DNA of 64,000 nucleotides from Oscillibacter valericigenes (GCF_016902445.1 NZ_JACSNX010000006.1:40690-104689), one strand, 5' to 3'; positions 10,371 through 17,768 are shown, counted from the stretch's first letter. Numbers and translations: made by a program. The notes: generated by a model not told the origin, from the letters alone.

Positions 10371-10592
10371 ATGGAAGCAAGAAAGATTGACATGAACGAC
10401 GTGCGGTTTTCCTTAGAGCAGATCAACGCAGTTTTCGGCCTGGTTATGGACGATATAGAGCAAGAGAACCAGGGAACCGAAGAATATGCGGAGTTATTCC
10501 GCAACCGCGCAGAGAATGTATATATCCCGGCTCTCGACCTGATCCAGGGGGCTATCTGTGAACTTTGGAAACGTGTGGAGGAAAGCGTATAA
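10371..10592 (+). CDS. Small acidic protein, unknown
   Basis: 73 aa, helical, acidic (DMNDVRFSLEQINAVFGLVM...). RBS AGAGGCAATAAG precedes ATG 10371. Short proteins of this kind accompany integrases in clostridial islands; no function can be assigned. An imperfect stem (GGGGGCCGG/CCGGCTCCC) lies between it and the preceding gene. Confidence 0.6.
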   Translation: MEARKIDMNDVRFSLEQINAVFGLVMDDIEQENQGTEEYAELFRNRAENVYIPALDLIQGAICELWKRVEESV

Positions 10593-10599
10593 AGATAGA

Positions 10600-10636
10600 A
10601 GGGAGCTACCCAGCCGGGCGGCTCCCTCTCTTTCCT
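10600..10636 (+). terminator. Terminator of the rightward element transcript
   Basis: GGGAGC...GGCTCCC stem with a 13-nt loop followed by TCTCTTTCC, directly after the 73-aa gene and facing the convergent gene that ends at 10635. Confidence 0.65.
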
Positions 10637-10907
10637 AATTTCTCACTATCCGCCGTTTTTTCTTCTTGCGCTCCGCCCGGACAACCCGCAAGACGGCGGC
10701 CCGGTATTCAGCACGAGTTTCCTCAGCCAGCTGCACCCCGGCCAACTGCTCAATCATGGCGGAGCGAAGATCGGCCATGTACCGTCTCTTCTCGCCGCTG
10801 GCAATCCCACCCAGCCGGGCGATCTCCTTTTGTTCCTCCGGCGGGAGTGTGCCAAATGGACGCAGGTTTTCCAAACTTTTTTCGCTGATTTTTCTGTGTT
10901 TATGCAT
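10635..10907 (-). CDS. Phage-type small basic protein, unknown
   Basis: 90 aa. Contains LRPFGTLPPEEQKEIARLGG followed by IASGEKRR, a motif seen in small proteins of Gram-positive phages, and a basic tail (RAERKKKKRRIVRN). Its ATG overlaps the stop of the upstream sigma-like gene by 8 nt, so it is coupled to it. Function unknown; nucleic-acid binding is plausible from the charge. Confidence 0.65.
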   Translation of the reverse strand: MHKHRKISEKSLENLRPFGTLPPEEQKEIARLGGIASGEKRRYMADLRSAMIEQLAGVQLAEETRAEYRAAVLRVVRAERKKKKRRIVRN

Positions 10908-11538
10908 ACTGTCTCAATTCCCGGTTTTTAGGGTGCCGCAGGAGCCGCAGCCCCTTCTGCTCCGCCGCCCTCGCTGTGGCCCTTGTGATGCCCATTCTGT
11001 CCGCTGTCTGATCCACTGTTAGGCCGTGGCAATGTTGTCGCAGCACCACCGCCCGCCTCTGGTCCTCTGTGAGGCCGTCAAGGGCCGTTGCAAGGGCTTG
11101 TTTCCGCCGCTGCTGATAGTCCAGCTCTGCAACAGCTTCAATCTCTTCTTCGGAGCGGGGATCTTCTATGACGTCCGCCAGGGTCAAGTCCTCGCCGATC
11201 TCGCCGTTCAGAGGCATATCCAGTGATAGGGCGTGGTGAATAGGGTCTCGCTTGTCTCTTTGCGTCCGCATCCCCGCCGCCTCTGTAAAAGCCCCCTTCA
11301 GCTTCAAGCCGTACCAAGTGAGGAATGCTCCGGCGGCGGGGTCCCAGCTCTCCAGCGCCTCCAGAAGCGCCAGGAACGCCACTTGTATGTAATCCTCCAG
11401 CACCATGCCGCCGCGTCCTTCCATCGCCCTGTACCAGCGATAGGCCCTATCGTGAGCAAACCGCCGGACCGCCTCCCAAAGTTCCAGAATGTCAGCTCGT
11501 CCAGACTGGACCGCCGCCGCGATTTTGCTTGCTTCCAT
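10900..11538 (-). CDS. Sigma-70-like factor of the element
   Basis: 212 aa. A region-2-like part (EDYIQVAFLALLEALESWDP...FLTWYGLKLKGAF) and a region-4 helix-turn-helix (LTEDQRRAVVLRQHCHGLTVDQTADRMGI...) are both recognisable. The start chosen is ATG 11538, with GGGAGG 10 nt upstream; 15 more codons upstream are open but have no RBS. It may be a dedicated sigma factor or a late-gene activator used by the island or aimed at a helper phage. Its SD can be paired by an upstream inverted repeat. Confidence 0.8.
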   Translation of the reverse strand: MEASKIAAAVQSGRADILELWEAVRRFAHDRAYRWYRAMEGRGGMVLEDYIQVAFLALLEALESWDPAAGAFLTWYGLKLKGAFTEAAGMRTQRDKRDPIHHALSLDMPLNGEIGEDLTLADVIEDPRSEEEIEAVAELDYQQRRKQALATALDGLTEDQRRAVVLRQHCHGLTVDQTADRMGITRATARAAEQKGLRLLRHPKNRELRQYA

Positions 11539-11551
11539 TGCAAAGCCGCCT

Positions 11552-11598
11552 CCCTCGTGGTAGAATATGGATAACAGCTTCACGCTCCACCACGAGGG
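11552..11598 (-). promoter_or_regulatory. Inverted repeat that can mask the sigma-like gene's SD
   Basis: Perfect 10-bp arms (11552-11561 and 11589-11598; CCCTCGTGGT/ACCACGAGGG) with a 27-nt loop. In the leftward mRNA the second arm ends in the GGGAGG Shine-Dalgarno of the sigma-like gene. Confidence 0.55.
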
Positions 11599-11693
11599 CC
11601 GCTCTCATTCTCTGAGGGCGGTTCTTTTTAGGCCGCACAAATCTCACTATACTAAGGATTAACCTTCAGCGGTTTCTGCGGCTTTCTGGCGGC

Positions 11694-11927
11694 TTATACG
11701 GGGTTTCCGGTGTCCTCTGCAATCATCAGCAACAGGCGCAACGCCTCCGGGGATTCCTTCAAGGCCGCAAGGTCAAGGGTCACGGTTTTGCCCCGCTTGC
11801 TCTCTCCGCTGCCATCTGTCCAGGAAGGGCGGGAGATTGCCAGCTTCTCGGCCTCCCTGTAATATTCCAGCTCATTTTTCCTTGTGCTGGCGCTGATCGG
11901 CGTTTCAGTTTCCCAATAGTTCATCAT
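11694..11927 (-). CDS. Small hypothetical protein of the element
   Basis: 77 aa. N-terminal MMNYWETETPISASTRKNEL, then a basic/acidic stretch and a leucine-rich C-terminus (LDLAALKESPEALRLLLMIAE). No recognised family. The start follows AAAAGGTGGTTGTG and overlaps the 3' end of the nuclease gene by 23 nt, so it belongs to the same leftward operon. Confidence 0.6.
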   Translation of the reverse strand: MMNYWETETPISASTRKNELEYYREAEKLAISRPSWTDGSGESKRGKTVTLDLAALKESPEALRLLLMIAEDTGNPV

Positions 11928-12210
11928 CACAACCACCTTTTCGGTATAGTCTTATCCAGTCCTCCAGCTTCATCACCACCAGCCACGGGGAGCGGGAGCG
12001 GCGGAAGAATACGGTGGGCGCTCCGTCCTGGAAGCGGTTGGCGTCCCGCTCCGCCTGGGCCATCCATTCGGACAAGCGCACCTGTTCGCACCGCTTGGCC
12101 TCAATGTGGATTCCGTGGAGGCCGGTCAAGTCCGGCACCTCTCCATAGCTCTGTGCCCGTCCCGGCTGCACATCGTAGCCGTACCCCTGGAGAAGCCGGG
12201 AAAGCTCCAA
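11905..12210 (-). CDS. Hjc-like PD-(D/E)XK nuclease
   Basis: 101 aa. The VPDLTGLHGIHIEAKR segment gives the D...ExK catalytic core of the PD-(D/E)XK fold. The later MAQAERDANRF...VVFFRRSRSPWLVVMKLEDW pattern matches small Holliday-junction-resolvase-like proteins of mobile elements. The start is TTG 12210. The codons just upstream are open and read KGRRGELE-like, as in relatives, but contain no standard start codon, so the true start may be unusual. It probably resolves branched replication or recombination intermediates. Confidence 0.75.
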   Translation of the reverse strand: MELSRLLQGYGYDVQPGRAQSYGEVPDLTGLHGIHIEAKRCEQVRLSEWMAQAERDANRFQDGAPTVFFRRSRSPWLVVMKLEDWIRLYRKGGCDDELLGN

Positions 12211-12241
12211 TTCGCCCCTTCTCCCCTTGCTCTGGCTTGCT

Positions 12242-12358
12242 CTACCCGTCAGAACCGCCCCCGTTCACAAGGGTTTCGTCTATGCGTTCAAGCTCCTCTG
12301 CGATCCGCTCCAGATTGATAGCTATATCTTCTAGGACGGTCATTAAGCGATCATTCAT
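12242..12358 (-). CDS. 38-aa helical protein, unknown
   Basis: A short frame (MNDRLMTVLEDIAINLERIAEE then LERIDETLVNGGGSDG) with a very good ribosome site GGAAAGGAG 7 nt before the ATG. It forms an amphipathic leucine-zipper-like helix. It lies between the candidate origin and the Hjc-like gene. The frame is also open upstream through the replication gene, but there is no RBS for a longer start. Confidence 0.65.
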   Translation of the reverse strand: MNDRLMTVLEDIAINLERIAEELERIDETLVNGGGSDG

Positions 12359-12380
12359 TGAAAATCTCCTTTCCACGGGC

Positions 12381-12480
12381 GGGTTACGGCTGGTTACGGT
12401 TAAAAACATACTTTTAAAAAATTGGAAATGACCCCTTCTTATAGGGAGGCTTGTATTCAGCCGTAACCTGTCGTAACCCA
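12381..12480. repeat. Iteron-like inverted repeats, candidate replication origin
   Basis: Four copies of an 8-mer: GGTTACGG at 12382-12389 and 12392-12399, its complement CCGTAACC at 12461-12468, and TCGTAACC at 12471-12478. Copies within each pair are spaced 10 bp, one helical turn. The two pairs point at each other across an AT-rich middle of about 60 bp that could unwind. It lies directly after the PrimPol-helicase gene. P4-type replicons have iteron-type recognition sites for the same protein family, so origin function is a reasonable inference. Confidence 0.65.
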
Positions 12481-12485
12481 AAACT

Positions 12486-14726
12486 TCAAACCGTTGCGGC
12501 ATAAGGGTTCCCGAACTTTGCCTCCAAGTCAAGTCGTAACCCCAGCCACGCTTTTCTGTTCTTCGGCCGTATTTTTGGGAACCCCGCCGCCTCCATTGTG
12601 GTATCAAAGTCGTTAAGCCGCCGCACATAATCGCCGGTGCTTTCCGCCCACTCTCTGTATTCTCGGTAAAGGTCTGCCGCCCCCACACGGGCGTTTGGTT
12701 CTCTGATGCATCGTTCATTGATGAAGTTTGTCAACCAGTCCTCCCGCTCCCTATATGCCTCGGTTGCCTCCTCCACCACTTCGGGGATCTGGAGCCGCAA
12801 ACCGTTGCGGACAAAATTCACCGCGCCCTCAATGGCCCATGACAGGATAGCGCCGCCCGCCTCCTTCACCAGCACATCGGCATAGTTCTGTATGCCCGTC
12901 CCTGCCGGTATGGTGGCGTTGAATGGTACGACGATCAGCCGCCGCCATGTCCCGTCGTCGGTGGAGCCGACACGGGGAAGATGGTTCGTGAACAGTACAA
13001 GTGTATGGGTTTGTTTCACCGTCTCCGGCTGCTTGAATTTTTCTTCAATCACAAGGCGGTCTGTACTGGCAAGCTGCTTTAGTGTCGCAACGCTCAACCT
13101 TTGGTGTTCTTCCAATTCCCCAGTGACTACCAGCCGCCGCCCCCGCAAGGTGGCAAGGGCCGCGCCCTTGTTAGCCCGGTCGGTGGTTATCACCTTAATG
13201 TCGATACTGCCGGTATAGTCCCCCAGGGCAGCGCCCAGGGCGTTAAAATAGGTGCTCTTTCCGTTTCGTCCGCCGCCGTAGGCCATAATAATGCCCTCCT
13301 GGTAAACCGCCCCAATGAGTGACATACCGGCCACAAGTTGGAGAAAACCTCTCACGCTGCCGTCACCGCAAGTAATGGTGTCAAGAAATGCGCTCCACAT
13401 CTCGCTCCCTTTGGTGTCCGGCCCGGTCTGCGTGATCTGGCTGCAATAGGCCGCCCGCTCGTGGGGACGGAGCCGCCCGGTGGTCAAGTCCACGATCCCG
13501 GCGGGGGTGTTTAGGTCAAAGGGATTTGCGTCCAGCCTATCTGCCTTGATGACAAGGGCCGGTTTAGACAGCTCCAGCATATTCTTGATACGGACGGCAT
13601 TCCGGCTATTTTTGGCGTGGGTGAGATAGGCTTTCGCCCTTGCTGCATCGGCTTTCACCTTTTCCAGCGCGTCGGCATCCTCCGCCGCCCCTGTTTCCGC
13701 ATGTTTCGCCGTAGCTTCTGCCACTTGGAGCAACGCCGCCCGGTTTCCCTCTTTTGCCTCCTGCAACATCTTTTCAGACAGTTCCAGCGCCCAAGCGGTG
13801 GCCTTGTGGTCGTCCCGCTCCCAGCGTTGACCATTCCACCACAACCAGCCCAGGGCGTCGGTATATATCAGATCATCCTGATACACACGGGAGAACACAG
13901 CGGCGTTTCCTGCGTCTGAGTAGTCCGGGGGCTTTACGCTGTCTGTATTAGCGGCAACCGGCCCCCGCTCATAGCGCCCGGCGCTTTTGGCAATCGCCTC
14001 CACTTCCCGATCAGAGAGTGGCGGGGAACACCTGGAGCGGTTCTCCTCCATCAATGCGGCGGTGATTGCCTTTTGGCTCAGTCCCTTCCCCCGCAGGGAG
14101 GACGCCAACTTAAAGAGTACATCATTCCGCTGCCCCTCTGCGACCTTTCCAGGGACCTCTGTGTGCTTGGTCTGCTTTGGCTTGTCCTTCTTGCCCTGGA
14201 GCATAAGACGGTGGAGCCATTCGGGAAGCGGGGCCAGTGATACGTTTTTCGGCGTACTGCTGGCCTCCCACTCGTAGCAACGCCCTGTTTGGGGGTGCTT
14301 GGACGGCGGCGCGACAATATAGCCGCCCGTGCCCCGATAGTCCAGGCCGGGGGCAAAGCCCACCGTCACGGTCAGGGCCGGGTCGTCACACTGGAAGTAG
14401 TAGTGAACACCTCCGCCGCCGGTCAGACAAGTCCAGGTTTCAGGGAGGGGGCCATACTGCTGTTCCAGGTCTGCGAGGGTTTCGTCCCCAAACTTCCCGG
14501 CATCGTGGTCTACATCCACATCCAGCACCACCAGGCCGCTTCCGGTAGCGATTGCAACATTGTATGTACTGCCGCCGCCCCACCATTCCGCAATCTGCGC
14601 TGGGTCTGTGGTGGCGTCTTTGCATCCGTGCGGAGTGGCTGGGACTTTTCCGTTACAGGGGAACACCCGAAGCCCTAGTCCCTCCGTATAGTATTTCGCA
14701 CATCTCAAGAAGGTGTTATCCGCCAC
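12486..14726 (-). CDS. Replication protein: PrimPol domain plus SF3 (P4/D5-type) helicase
   Basis: 746 aa from a GTG start. Residues ~5-170 are a bifunctional primase-polymerase domain with the VLDVDVD acidic triad (about residues 69-73) and GGVHYYF. A primase C-terminal-like linker follows. The helicase has Walker A GGGRNGKST (about 484-492), the acidic GELEE (about 537) and FTNHLPRVGSTDDGTWRR as sensor region. It should synthesise primers and unwind the element's own origin. The GTG at 14726 begins 5 nt after the preceding stop; a longer upstream frame overlaps that gene and has no RBS. Confidence 0.92.
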   Translation of the reverse strand: MADNTFLRCAKYYTEGLGLRVFPCNGKVPATPHGCKDATTDPAQIAEWWGGGSTYNVAIATGSGLVVLDVDVDHDAGKFGDETLADLEQQYGPLPETWTCLTGGGGVHYYFQCDDPALTVTVGFAPGLDYRGTGGYIVAPPSKHPQTGRCYEWEASSTPKNVSLAPLPEWLHRLMLQGKKDKPKQTKHTEVPGKVAEGQRNDVLFKLASSLRGKGLSQKAITAALMEENRSRCSPPLSDREVEAIAKSAGRYERGPVAANTDSVKPPDYSDAGNAAVFSRVYQDDLIYTDALGWLWWNGQRWERDDHKATAWALELSEKMLQEAKEGNRAALLQVAEATAKHAETGAAEDADALEKVKADAARAKAYLTHAKNSRNAVRIKNMLELSKPALVIKADRLDANPFDLNTPAGIVDLTTGRLRPHERAAYCSQITQTGPDTKGSEMWSAFLDTITCGDGSVRGFLQLVAGMSLIGAVYQEGIIMAYGGGRNGKSTYFNALGAALGDYTGSIDIKVITTDRANKGAALATLRGRRLVVTGELEEHQRLSVATLKQLASTDRLVIEEKFKQPETVKQTHTLVLFTNHLPRVGSTDDGTWRRLIVVPFNATIPAGTGIQNYADVLVKEAGGAILSWAIEGAVNFVRNGLRLQIPEVVEEATEAYREREDWLTNFINERCIREPNARVGAADLYREYREWAESTGDYVRRLNDFDTTMEAAGFPKIRPKNRKAWLGLRLDLEAKFGNPYAATV

Positions 14727-14730
14727 AGTA

Positions 14731-15132
14731 TCACCACGCTTCCGATCCCTCGATGGCCTCAGCCGCCGCCAGGATCTCCTTTGCACGGTGGCGGAGTGAC
14801 TGCACACATGCCTCGCATTCCTGCTGGCTGCCGGGCAGAAAATAGCCGCTTGCGTTGTCTGACAGAATAGGAACACCTTGCCGCCGCTCTGCATGGATCT
14901 GCAGCCTGACTTCTCGCTCTGTCAATCCAGTTAGCCGGACAAGGTCCTGAAGGTGGAGGCCGTTCTCCGATCCGGTCATCAATAAAGAGGCAATTCCTCC
15001 CGCTTGACCTCCGCCGCGCCTAGTGTTATCATTCAAAATGGAAGCAGAGGGCGCCTTGCCAGTTGTCCCCGTTTCCGCCGCCCCTGTCAGCGTTGCCGCG
15101 CTGGTGGGGGCTTTTTTCTTGCTTTTTCTCAT
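14731..15132 (-). CDS. HTH-containing small protein of the element
   Basis: 133 aa. The N-terminus is Lys-rich and low complexity (MRKSKKKAPTSAATLTGAA). The middle (GLHLQDLVRLTGLTEREVRLQIHAERRQGVPIL) is a winged-helix-like DNA-binding segment, and a helical tail follows. The start ATG 15132 overlaps the upstream stop by 4 nt and has GGAGG 8 nt before it. It sits between the excisionase-like gene and the replication gene. A role in replication initiation or regulation is inference. Confidence 0.7.
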   Translation of the reverse strand: MRKSKKKAPTSAATLTGAAETGTTGKAPSASILNDNTRRGGGQAGGIASLLMTGSENGLHLQDLVRLTGLTEREVRLQIHAERRQGVPILSDNASGYFLPGSQQECEACVQSLRHRAKEILAAAEAIEGSEAW

Positions 15133-15314
15133 ACCGCCGCCTCCAGATACCGTTCTACGGCCTCGCGGCTCACCAGGAACTTGTTCCCCACCTTTGCAGC
15201 AGGGATTACTCCCGATGAAACCAGTCTCCGCAGTCCACTCTTGGTGAGAGCGCAAGATGGATCGTCGGCCTTAAGCTCCTGATACATTTGATCGATTGTC
15301 CGAACCCGCGTCAT
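15129..15314 (-). CDS. Excisionase-like/MerR-type HTH protein
   Basis: 61 aa from ATG 15314 (GAAAGGAG 8 nt upstream). SGLRRLVSSGVIPAAKVGNKFLVSREAVERYLEA is the small winged helix of the excisionase/helix-turn-helix family. It could be the recombination directionality factor or a repressor. It begins the leftward replication operon and is translationally coupled to the next gene. Confidence 0.75.
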   Translation of the reverse strand: MTRVRTIDQMYQELKADDPSCALTKSGLRRLVSSGVIPAAKVGNKFLVSREAVERYLEAAV

Positions 15315-15704
15315 ACGATACACTCCTTTCAAAGATTAGCATAGCACAGAGCGCTTTTTGCAGTATCACCCACACTAAATAAAGAACTGTAAATGTTTTC
15401 GGTCTCCTTGCTACCGATTTGAATTTTTATGAGTTTTTGCAAACATTTGCTCTGTCTCTGCAACCTCATTCTATCATTTATTATGTCATGCGGCAACATT
15501 TAACTTTAGGTGTATATCACATTGAATTGACACCCTAAAAATTAAATGCGAGACGTATTTTTTTGTACACGGCGGCTATATTTTATCACTTTTTACTAAT
15601 AATTATTTATTAATTGTGATTAAATATTTATTCTAGGGAAACCTAAAAAATAATTTCTACATTTTCACTGAATTTTGACGGTATCGGGTCCTCTATCAGC
15701 TGGC
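15315..15704. other. AT-rich non-coding region near the element's right end
   Basis: 390 nt, strikingly AT-rich compared with the rest. No convincing gene on either strand. It must contain the promoter of the leftward replication operon, but no hexamer pair stands out (a possible -10 TATGCT on the minus strand near 15340). An imperfect inverted repeat TTAGGTGT/ACACCCTAA lies near 15508-15540. Confidence 0.5.
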
Positions 15705-15890
15705 TCACCCGTTCACGCCATACTCCTTGCCGATGCGGCCAGCGGTGCCGTCTTTGATTTCACGTCTGGACTTAAACGAACTGGACATTTTGTCCGCTTC
15801 GTTTTTCGCGTTGGCATTTCCAGGCTGTCCGCCAATAGCCATCTTCTCCGCCTCGTACTGCACCCACCATTTAGCGCACATTTGGCGCAC
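15705..15890 (-). pseudogene. Remnant of a ParB/Spo0J-like DNA-binding protein
   Basis: A 61-codon open stretch reading AKWWVQYEAEKMAIGGQ ... GRIGKEYGVNG resembles the middle of ParB-like proteins common on clostridial plasmids and islands. The frame stops at what should be the start of the helix-turn-helix, with two more stops close behind. There is no start or RBS. The right arm-type integrase sites lie within its 5' end. Probably a degraded fragment. Confidence 0.5.
15871..15890 (+). repeat. Right arm-type integrase sites (pair)
   Basis: TTAGCGCAC (15871-15879) and TTGGCGCAC (15882-15890), direct repeats 11 bp apart, 119 bp inside the right core. Same 9-mers as at 7901-7920. Confidence 0.65.
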
Positions 15891-16008
15891 AAAGATATAA
15901 AAGAATGCCGCAGTCTATGACAGACTACGGCAAAACCAAACCCGTAAACCATTGATATATAAGGTTTTTTTTGATGATGTAAAAAATTATAAAAAGCAAA
16001 TTTTCCAA

Positions 16009-16058
16009 CTACGGACCAGAAGGCCGGGGGTTCGAATCCCTCAGGGCGTACCAGGAAA
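16009..16058 (+). repeat. Right attachment site (attR)
   Basis: 50 bp identical to 7779-7828, carrying the duplicated tRNA-Arg 3' part without a 5' half, so it is not a tRNA gene. Confidence 0.93.
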
Positions 16059-16092
16059 CCCGCTGATTTCTTTGAAATCGGCGGGTTTTTTG
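16057..16092 (+). terminator. Native tRNA-Arg terminator displaced by the insertion
   Basis: CCCGCTGATTTC and GAAATCGGCGGG form a 12-bp stem (one G-T pair) with a 3-nt loop, followed by TTTTTTG. Confidence 0.8.
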
Positions 16093-16182
16093 TACTTTTT
16101 CGAGGGTTTCATTTTCTGCCCTGTGATTTGCCCCACGAACGGCCCCGCTCTCCGCTTGAAAAGGCCGGAAGAATCGGACGAT

Positions 16183-17139
16183 TCAGGCGTTTCCGTCCGC
16201 AGCTTCAATTCCATGGAACGGCCCCTTCTCAGGTCGTGCTTTGAGGGCGGCCTTCTGTGGTCTGTCATGCGCCCGCAAGTCCCGCAGCACTGCGCCGATG
16301 TCTCCGTCAATGCAGATGGCGCGGCGCCCAAGTGCCTGCGGTGCGAAGGCCTGTCCGGTGTTGACGCAGGCATAGACTGCCTGCCGGTTCTGCAGCGTCA
16401 GATGCCAGAATGGATATTTGATGATAGAGGGGGTGTTGTACCCCACACCCAGCTCCCAATACAGCGTTTTCCCTTCTGCGTGACGCCGGAGGAACGACTC
16501 ATACCGCGCTGCCGCCCGGTCCCAGCCCGCATCCTGCACGAATCTGCCGTCAGAGCGCAGGTTCATGGCCGCAGGTCTGCCGCATCTGGGACACCGGGGG
16601 ATCTGTTCTGTGGGGATGCGCAATCCGCGCTGTTCCTCCAGCATCCGGCGGACGCTCTCCCGGTTGTCCCAGGTCTCACAGCAGCAGGGTTCCGCGCACT
16701 GGAACAGGCCGTAGTCCCCCTGGGTGTAAAAAAGGCGCTCTTTTTCGAACCCGGCCTTCTGGAAGCAGTGGTCCACATTGGTGGTGAGGACAAAATACTC
16801 CTTGTCCTGCACCAGCTCCAGCAAGTCCCGGTAGACCGGCTCCGGCGGGTCCAGGTAACGGTTCACCCAGATATATCGGCTCCAGTAGGCCCATCGCTCC
16901 TCCGGTGTGCGGTAGGGATAAAAGCCGCCGGTGTACATGTCGTGAAAGCCGTAGGCGGCTTCAAAGTCCCCGAAATATCGGGAAAAACGGGCCCCCGCAT
17001 AGGTGAATCCGGCAGAGGCGGACAGACCGGCCCCGGCGCCGATCACAACGGCATCTGCCTCCCGGAGCGCCTGGGACAGCCGTGCCTCCGCCCGGAGCTG
17101 CGGCTGGTGCGCCGGATTTTTCAGATCTTGCAGCAGCAT
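16183..17139 (-). CDS. Sirtuin-like protein (SirTM-type ADP-ribosyltransferase candidate)
   Basis: 318 aa. Rossmann core GAGAGLSASAGFTY, then FHDMYTGGFYPYRT and TTNVDHCFQKAGF. Where classical sirtuins have the catalytic His-Gly, this protein reads YTQGDYG, so His is replaced by Gln, as in macrodomain-linked sirtuins that ADP-ribosylate protein. Zn ligands are suggested by FQCAEPCCC and PRCPRCGRP. ATG 17139 has AAAGGAGG upstream; the open frame continues further without an RBS. It is the last gene of the ACGX operon, 17 nt after the nitroreductase. No macrodomain gene is in the window. Confidence 0.82.
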   Translation of the reverse strand: MLLQDLKNPAHQPQLRAEARLSQALREADAVVIGAGAGLSASAGFTYAGARFSRYFGDFEAAYGFHDMYTGGFYPYRTPEERWAYWSRYIWVNRYLDPPEPVYRDLLELVQDKEYFVLTTNVDHCFQKAGFEKERLFYTQGDYGLFQCAEPCCCETWDNRESVRRMLEEQRGLRIPTEQIPRCPRCGRPAAMNLRSDGRFVQDAGWDRAAARYESFLRRHAEGKTLYWELGVGYNTPSIIKYPFWHLTLQNRQAVYACVNTGQAFAPQALGRRAICIDGDIGAVLRDLRAHDRPQKAALKARPEKGPFHGIEAADGNA

Positions 17140-17156
17140 GCACCGCTCACCTCCTT

Positions 17157-17768
17157 TCAAACTCGCAGGATCCGCCCCTCTTTCCGGGGCTTGGGGGTGG
17201 GATGGGCATCGTCTGCTTTGGGATAGCCCAGGAGCAGCTGCATCACTGCATAGTAGTCCGCGGGGATCCCCCACCTCCCCAGCGTCTCCTGCCCGAAGGG
17301 ATCGTCGAAGGCAGGCCACCCCTGGCCAATATAGCAGGAGCCCACGCCGAGAGCGTCTGCCGCCAGCATCATGTTCTCGGCGGCAACAGCGCAGTCCTCG
17401 GCCGCGAAGAGGAAGTTCTTCGGCCCGAACAGCGTGATCACTGTGGGTGCCCCGTAAAAGGCGTCTGTGATCCCGGGATCATCGGCGATGCTGGGCTGCT
17501 CCCTGGAGACATAGCTGGATGCTGTGGCCATCCGGGGATGGGAGTTGGCCCGCTTGATCCGTCCCAGCCGCACATTGACCGCCCGGTCCTGACTGACAAC
17601 AAAGATCGGACCCTGCCGGCCGCCGGCACTGGGAGCGTACAGCCCTGCCTGCAGGATCTGCTGCAGGATCTGCTGCAGCTCCTCCTCCCGCACCTGTTCC
17701 GGTGCGAACCGGCGGATGGACCGACGGTGCAGGATCGTCTCCATAACTGCATGTTTCCGGTTTTCCAT
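17157..17768 (-). CDS. Nitroreductase family protein
   Basis: 203 aa. METILHRRSIRRFAPEQV is the FMN-phosphate-binding start of the nitroreductase fold; APSAGGRQ, the AAENMMLAADALGVGSCYIG helix and the C-terminal LLLGYPK motif follow. It is an FMN-dependent NAD(P)H oxidoreductase. It is 2 nt after the split-barrel gene and in the same operon as the ACGX radical SAM enzyme. A role in oxidising or reducing the modified peptide, such as dehydrogenation, is possible but unproven. Confidence 0.9.
   Translation of the reverse strand: MENRKHAVMETILHRRSIRRFAPEQVREEELQQILQQILQAGLYAPSAGGRQGPIFVVSQDRAVNVRLGRIKRANSHPRMATASSYVSREQPSIADDPGITDAFYGAPTVITLFGPKNFLFAAEDCAVAAENMMLAADALGVGSCYIGQGWPAFDDPFGQETLGRWGIPADYYAVMQLLLGYPKADDAHPTPKPRKEGRILRV

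Larger units (their letters stand above)
7779..16058. mobile_element. Integrative element inserted at tRNA-Arg(ACG)
   Basis: About 8.2 kb bounded by identical 50-bp direct repeats (7779-7828 and 16009-16058) covering the tRNA 3' half and the next few bases. Cargo: tyrosine integrase, RHH regulator, three short rightward genes, a sigma-like factor, a Hjc-like nuclease, a PrimPol-SF3 helicase, an HTH/excisionase-like gene and several small unknowns. No relaxase, coupling protein, capsid, portal or terminase genes are visible. This gene set fits a phage-satellite-like island or a replicating integrative element that is not self-transmissible. The class is inference; the boundaries are read directly. 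Confidence 0.93.

Noticed and set aside
12242..12718. 158-codon reading of the small gene next to the candidate origin
   Set aside because: The upstream part runs through the origin repeats and the replication gene in another frame; the strong ribosome site supports only the 38-codon version.
15508..15645. Possible CRISPR-like or repeat array in the AT-rich right end of the island
   Set aside because: Only short imperfect inverted repeats are present; no regularly spaced direct repeats.
16009..16058. A second tRNA-Arg
   Set aside because: Only the 3' half is present; no acceptor 5' strand or D-arm precedes it, so it is the attR copy.
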